In this document: in pieces, positions 60,240-64,000 of the stretch
How the letters are laid out: each line of letters starts with the position of its first letter
How positions within the stretch are numbered: the stretch's first letter is position 1
Source of the DNA: Lentisphaeria bacterium
GTDB taxonomy: Bacteria > Verrucomicrobiota > Lentisphaeria > Oligosphaerales > Oligosphaeraceae
DNA: 64,000 bases
Direction of reading: 5' to 3'
Assembly (NCBI GenBank): GCA_016287975.1
Contig: JAEEXV010000075.1
Span: 1-64,000 of the forward strand
The notes under the pieces: model-generated
Seen by the model: the letters and a program-made list of their open reading frames with translations, nothing else
Databases searched by the model: none
Told to the model about the DNA's origin: nothing
Position numbers and translations under genes: made by a program

Positions 60240-62003
60240 CTATAATTCCGCGATGAGAGCGGGCTTGGCGCCGTGGAAGGCCACGGCGATGCGGTGGAGT
60301 GCGACGGTGCCCTCGGGGGCGAGGCACCACTCCGTCTGGACTGCGTGGGCGGCGGCGTAGCGCTCCAGTTGCCCGCGCGCATCGGCGAGGATCTGGCGTT
60401 TGAGCGCGGCGGTCACCTTCGTCTTTTGGGGAATGTACTTGACCTCGATGATGGCGGCGTGGCGGATATCGGGGAAGATGGCGAGGCGCGGCGCAAGCGC
60501 GAGGTCGGCGAAGCCGTCACCCGCCTGGTGTTCGGTGCGGGCCATGAAGGCGGTGCCACCAGCGAGGAAGGCGGCGAGGGCGGCCTGGACGGCTTTCTCG
60601 CCGTCGAGCAGGTCGCGCGCGGTGACCGCCTCCTGCACCGCCTGGGCGGCGAGTTCGACGGCGGGGCGCCAGTCGCCAGTGCGCGCGAACCGCCCCAGCA
60701 GGGTGGCGATCTCCTCGGTCTGCGGACTGACGCGGCAGATGTCCCGATAGCCGTCGCGGATCATCCCGGCAATGGTATCGCGGATGATCTGGTTGGGAAC
60801 GGCGAGGCGCAGCCCCTCGAAACTGAGGCCGCCGTAGGTGACAAGGCCGTAGTAGTAGAGGAGGGAGAGGAAGTTTCCAGGCTCATGGAGGTCGCGGGCC
60901 TGGAAGGTCTCCTTGAGGGAAGGGGTCAGGACGGCGCCGTCGACGGCGAGGCGCTCGAGCGCGCGGAACTCGCCGTTGAGTTTGTTCTCAGTGGTGACGA
61001 GGTAGCGCAGTTTCGTATAGTCTGTGCGGGCGTTCTGGTCGAGCATTTCATCTGGCAGTTCCCCGTTGGCGACACAGTGCTTCAGGAAGCCGAGGAAGAG
61101 GATGGGGTTGCAGATGGTTTCGGCCTTCTTGGCAAAGCGGTAGTTGTCGTACCACTGGAGAAGGACGCGGAAGGTTTCTTCGCGGTCGGGGAGGAAGCGC
61201 CCGTCGGCGGCGAAGTGGTCGAGGCAGGCGCGGATGTCGTCGTGGGTGAAGCCGCAGATGGTGGCGAGGCGGGGGTCGAGGGAGATGTTGTCGGCGATAT
61301 TGAAGCCGCTGGTGACGTCGTCGAGAGTGACCGGGGAGACGCCTGTGAGGAAGATGCGGTCGACTGCGGGCGAGGTGCCGCCAGTGGCGGACTTGAGCTG
61401 CGCGAAGAAGCCCTTGAAGAATCCCTTCCCGTGGCAGAGGGCGTTGTAGAACTGTTCCCCGTTCTCGGCAAGGACGCTGTTGGTGAAGTTGTCGTATTCG
61501 TCGATGAAGATGTAGATCTTATGGGTGGCAGTGCGTAGGCCATCCGTCAGGACGGTGAATCGTGCGGCGAAAGTGGAATGGGCCGTCAAGTCCTGGAAAT
61601 AGTCGGGGAGCCATTTGGCATATTGCCGACAGAAGTCGTCGAGGCGGAGCAGGCAGTACTCCTCGAAGTTGCACTGGAGTTCCTCGACGGTGGCCCCGCC
61701 CACTCGGGAGAAATCGAAATGGAGAACCAGGTATTGCCCGCGCTCCTTGGTCGGGCAATCATGGATGGCGGTGCCGCCGAAGAGTTCGTCGAAGCGTTCG
61801 GCGAAGTTCACGTCGTAATAGCATTCAAGTATGGAAAGGAGCAGGCTTTTGCCGAAGCGGCGCGGCCGCAGGAATAACTGGTAGCGCAACTCTTCCAGCA
61901 CTGGAATGAGACGGGTGCGGTCGACGAAATAGCCGTTGCTTTCGCGCAGTTTTGGGAAACTGCTGATGCCGTATGGGATGGTGTGCGATGTATTCATGGT
62001 CAT
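60240..62003 (-). CDS. AAA-type ATPase with C-terminal PD-(D/E)XK nuclease-like domain
   Basis: The N-terminal domain is PF09820-like. 'IPYGISSFPKLRESNGYFVD' is followed by LFLRPRRFGKSLLLSIL (Walker A-like, Lys in GKS) and 'KIYIFIDEYDNF' (Walker B-like, DE). The C-terminal domain is PF08011-like, with 'GDGFADLALAP' and 'AAIIEVKYIPQK', the D...ExK core of PD-(D/E)XK nucleases. Such genes occur in many copies in gut Bacteroidetes and Lentisphaerae, and their role is unknown. Mobile-element or defence links have been suggested. The start at 62003 was chosen over 62033 and 61997 on weak grounds. The minisatellite lies right after its stop. Confidence 0.9.
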   Translation of the reverse strand: MTMNTSHTIPYGISSFPKLRESNGYFVDRTRLIPVLEELRYQLFLRPRRFGKSLLLSILECYYDVNFAERFDELFGGTAIHDCPTKERGQYLVLHFDFSRVGGATVEELQCNFEEYCLLRLDDFCRQYAKWLPDYFQDLTAHSTFAARFTVLTDGLRTATHKIYIFIDEYDNFTNSVLAENGEQFYNALCHGKGFFKGFFAQLKSATGGTSPAVDRIFLTGVSPVTLDDVTSGFNIADNISLDPRLATICGFTHDDIRACLDHFAADGRFLPDREETFRVLLQWYDNYRFAKKAETICNPILFLGFLKHCVANGELPDEMLDQNARTDYTKLRYLVTTENKLNGEFRALERLAVDGAVLTPSLKETFQARDLHEPGNFLSLLYYYGLVTYGGLSFEGLRLAVPNQIIRDTIAGMIRDGYRDICRVSPQTEEIATLLGRFARTGDWRPAVELAAQAVQEAVTARDLLDGEKAVQAALAAFLAGGTAFMARTEHQAGDGFADLALAPRLAIFPDIRHAAIIEVKYIPQKTKVTAALKRQILADARGQLERYAAAHAVQTEWCLAPEGTVALHRIAVAFHGAKPALIAEL

Positions 62004-62146
62004 GGGTTCTTCGGTGGTTGCGGCGATGTCCATACTGTAGCATCTGATTGTCGGATTGCGGAGGCAAGCAGGAGCTCCTCAAGATATATGTGGCGGCCCT
62101 TGGCGAAGTGGCTCAGGTCATGGGAACCTCCTTTCGCGGACGCGCT

Positions 62147-62178
62147 GTTCCCCATGCGGGGCGACCATCGTGGGGAAC
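62147..62178. repeat. Inverted repeat in divergent intergenic region
   Basis: GTTCCCCA (62147-62154) and TGGGGAAC (62171-62178) form eight perfect pairs around a 16-base loop. It lies between the divergent AAA gene and the oxidoreductase, 112 bases before the latter. It may be a regulator site or a leader hairpin. No U-run follows. Confidence 0.6.
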
Positions 62179-62289
62179 CGAACATTCGCGGGAAATATGC
62201 CACCCTCGGCGGTGGCGGCTTTGGCATTCCTGCATTATTTTACCAACAGCGTCCATTTCTGGCGCAGGTTGTTCTGCAAAGAGGTAGGC

Positions 62290-63318
62290 ATGAAGCACAA
62301 GGTGATTTTGATTGGCTGCGGGTCGATGGCCAAGCAGCATGCGTCGCGGCTGGAGGCCGTGCGGGACAGGGTCGAGATTTCGGCGGTGGTGGACATTGAG
62401 CGGGAGCGGGCGCAGGCGGTCTCGGATCTGCTGCCGGAGCATCCGCCGGTCTTCACCGACTACCACGATGCGCTTTCGCTGGGCGAGGCGGCGCTGCAGG
62501 TCGTGCCGCATCATCTGCACGCCGCCGTCACGATCGACTGCCTGGACGCGGGGCTGCACGTGCTGGCGGAGAAGCCGCTGGCGAACTCGGAGGCGGAGTG
62601 CCTGGCGATGATAGAGGCGGCGCGGCGGAACCGCCGCACGCTGATGGTCGCCTACTGCATGCGCTTCCACCCGCTGGTCCGCGAGATGCGTCGGCTGATC
62701 CATGAGGAGGCTTTCGGCAAATGCTTCCAGCTCTCGATCTGGACGGAGCAGTTGACGCTGGCGCGCTCGCCGTGGTTCTCGAAGCGCGAGACGCTCGGCG
62801 GGGGGCAGTTGTTCAGCCATGGCTGCCACTACATCGACCTGATGCTCTGGATGATGGGGCGGCCCGTCTGCGGAGCCCACTTCGGAACCAACTTGTGCAC
62901 GCCGTGGATGGACCGCGAGGGCACCAGCAATGTCTGCCTCCAGTTCGAGAGCGGGGCGCTTGGCTACCACTTCGGGACTTGGGGCGCGCGCGGCACGCGC
63001 ATGGGCTACGACTTCCAGGCCCACTGCGAGCAGGGGCTGCTGGAAATCGCGCTCCGTGAAGGGAAACTCACCTTCCGCTGCAATGACCCCGAGCACGTCC
63101 CCGGCCGGACCCTCACCTCCGTGGAGACCGTGCTCATGGAGGCCGAGGCCGCCAAGCCCACCGCCCTCGAAATGGCCCATTTCATCGACTGCATCGAGAC
63201 TGGCGCGACGCCAGAGACCACCCCCGAAGAGAGCCTCGCGGGACTCAAGGTCATTTGGAAACTCTACGAGGCGGAGGAACGGAATGCCCTCGCGGATCTG
63301 CGCGGCATGGGATTCTGA
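62290..63318 (+). CDS. Gfo/Idh/MocA family oxidoreductase
   Basis: An NAD(P)-dependent sugar or inositol dehydrogenase of 342 residues. The Rossmann domain starts MKHKVILIGCGSMAKQHASR. 'GLHVLAEKPLANSEAEC' holds the EKP motif, and 'AYCMRFHPLVREMR' follows. The C-terminal sheet domain holds 'GGGQLFSHGCHYIDLMLWMM', the catalytic G-G-G-x-L-x-D/H-x-G-x-H-x-x-D pattern with His in H-Y-I-D. AGAGG lies nine bases before the ATG. A longer upstream frame has no support. It is followed after 18 bases by the Ntn-hydrolase-like gene. Confidence 0.95.
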   Translation: MKHKVILIGCGSMAKQHASRLEAVRDRVEISAVVDIERERAQAVSDLLPEHPPVFTDYHDALSLGEAALQVVPHHLHAAVTIDCLDAGLHVLAEKPLANSEAECLAMIEAARRNRRTLMVAYCMRFHPLVREMRRLIHEEAFGKCFQLSIWTEQLTLARSPWFSKRETLGGGQLFSHGCHYIDLMLWMMGRPVCGAHFGTNLCTPWMDREGTSNVCLQFESGALGYHFGTWGARGTRMGYDFQAHCEQGLLEIALREGKLTFRCNDPEHVPGRTLTSVETVLMEAEAAKPTALEMAHFIDCIETGATPETTPEESLAGLKVIWKLYEAEERNALADLRGMGF

Positions 63319-63336
63319 ACGAGAGGAGCAAGGGAT

Positions 63337-64000
63337 ATGCGTGGATTCTTCAGCGTGTGGGCGCTGCTGGCGGCACTGGCGGCGGCGGCGGAGTTCGACT
63401 TCGGGGCGTATGTCTCGCGGAACTGGGCGGTGTGGAAGACGCATCCCCCCGTCATGAAGGTGAATGAAAAGGAAAAGCCTGCGACGCGCGCCAAGAAACT
63501 GGCGATCCATCGCGGCTACGTCAAGAAATACGCGCCGCACTGGCTGAAGGAGTATGCGGCGATCGACGCGGCCTTCGGCCTGGCGCCGGGGACGGCGGAG
63601 CAGTTGCTCTTCTACGGATACACGCTGCCTGAGAAGGGCCATGAGTGCACCAGCTGGGTCGTAATGCCAAATTTGACTGGCGGCAAGTGGATGATGGTCC
63701 ACAAGAACCGCGATTCCTCCGCCACGGGCATCGCGCTGAACCGCCTCGCGGTTCCAGGCAAGCACGCGTGGACGGGACTGGGGACCTTCGGCTACATCAA
63801 CCCGACGATGGGCGTCAATGAATGCGGGCTGGCCGTCCTCATGAACAGCGGCGACAACAACGGCGAGCGCAATCTGGCGGGCCTCGGCACCCCCGAGATC
63901 GCGCGCGTCCTGCTGGAGGAATGCGCGGACGCCGCGGCGGCGGCGAAACTCCTGCAGAAGATGATCGCGGACGGCGCGTATTCGCACTGGGACAGCGGGT
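63337..64000 (+). CDS. Putative C45/AAT-like Ntn-hydrolase, 3' end beyond the window
   Basis: The frame stays open for 221 codons to the edge of the window. A short signal peptide (MRGFFSVWALLAALAAAA) predicts export. 'GHECTSWVV' followed about 20 residues later by 'HKNRDSS', then 'MGVNECGLAVLMNSGD', matches the pattern of choloylglycine/acyl-CoA:6-APA acyltransferase (C45) enzymes, in which the Cys becomes the N-terminal nucleophile after self-cleavage. Here more than 90 residues precede that Cys, so a propeptide would be removed. The likely reaction is amide or acyl transfer on an unknown compound. GAGGAG precedes the start. Confidence 0.8.
   Translation, partial: MRGFFSVWALLAALAAAAEFDFGAYVSRNWAVWKTHPPVMKVNEKEKPATRAKKLAIHRGYVKKYAPHWLKEYAAIDAAFGLAPGTAEQLLFYGYTLPEKGHECTSWVVMPNLTGGKWMMVHKNRDSSATGIALNRLAVPGKHAWTGLGTFGYINPTMGVNECGLAVLMNSGDNNGERNLAGLGTPEIARVLLEECADAAAAAKLLQKMIADGAYSHWDSG

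Noticed and set aside
59845..60330. Collagen-like protein of 161 codons on the minus strand through the minisatellite
   Set aside because: The frame overlaps two confident genes, has no ribosome site, and its Gly-Thr-Lys/Arg repeats come from a 9-base array that gives a collagen-like reading on either strand.
62113..63987. Antisense frame of 624 codons opposite the oxidoreductase
   Set aside because: It covers a clear Gfo/Idh/MocA gene and the Ntn-hydrolase start. Composition is typical of a shadow.
1..64000. tRNA, rRNA, CRISPR array, riboswitch or transposase
   Set aside because: Looked for by eye; no T-loop-like GTTCGAATC with a folding partner, no regularly spaced direct repeats with unique spacers, and no DDE or tyrosine recombinase-like protein was found. 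A covariance search would be needed to exclude weak RNA genes.

Overview
The window looks like chromosomal DNA from a Lentisphaerae/Victivallales-type bacterium of the PVC group. This is inferred from gene content, not from a marker gene. The signs are pilin-like proteins with an [17 protein letters not shown]-terminus and an H-X9-DG motif, many sialidase and CBM9-like secreted hydrolases, AraC and LacI regulators next to sugar-use genes, a FloA-type flotillin, and high GC with extreme C-ending codon use. No tRNA, rRNA, CRISPR array, transposase or integrase was recognised.

Layout. (1) 1-1600: a lower-GC membrane protein gene between copies of a GC-rich double-hairpin repeat. (2) 1.7-7.5 kb: secreted or carbohydrate genes (GH20-like protein, pilin-like protein, secreted TIM-barrel-like protein, sialidase), with an AraC regulator running towards them. 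(3) 8.5-15.3 kb: two divergent catabolic units. On the minus strand a ten-repeat FG-GAP/VCBS protein is coupled to a sodium:solute symporter. On the plus strand an enolase-superfamily dehydratase is coupled to an SDR. Together they read as uptake and oxidation of a sugar acid. (4) 15.3-18.0 kb: small minus-strand genes including arfB-floA, with a 122-aa gene between two 43-bp direct repeats. (5) 18.3-25.4 kb: a complete TetR-TolC-adaptor-RND-PG0541-like efflux operon. (6) 25.5-37.8 kb: an esterase-like lipoprotein that has lost its active-site signatures, a glycosyltransferase-WaaP-type kinase fusion, a MATE pump, secreted CBM9/LamG proteins, a dicarboxylate symporter and a sialidase.

(7) 37.9-44.0 kb: housekeeping genes rpsP-khpA-trmD-rplS-rnhB (no rimM), pcnB, a D,D-carboxypeptidase and a GT2 enzyme, followed by a PDZ protein with twelve GxLxDxxGxDxY repeats. 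(8) 46.8-57.0 kb: a compact locus with two very large paralogous secreted CBM9/TIM-barrel-like proteins (shared CxCxxC and WDFE), a pilin-like protein, a sialidase and a LacI regulator. The regulator sits between two face-to-face promoters, each with a GCAAACGTTTGC-type operator just downstream of its -10. This is the best candidate for an undescribed glycan-use system. (9) 57.3-64.0 kb: TM2 protein, class-C serine hydrolase, amidohydrolase, a 9-bp minisatellite, an AAA/PD-(D/E)XK protein, a Gfo/Idh/MocA oxidoreductase and a truncated Ntn-hydrolase-like protein.

Two styles of translation start are visible. Catabolic and secreted genes usually have a good GGAGG-like site. Many C-rich plus-strand genes between 18 and 46 kb have none. 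The very long antisense frames in this window are by-products of that codon bias. All assignments are by eye from sequence and family knowledge; no search was run.
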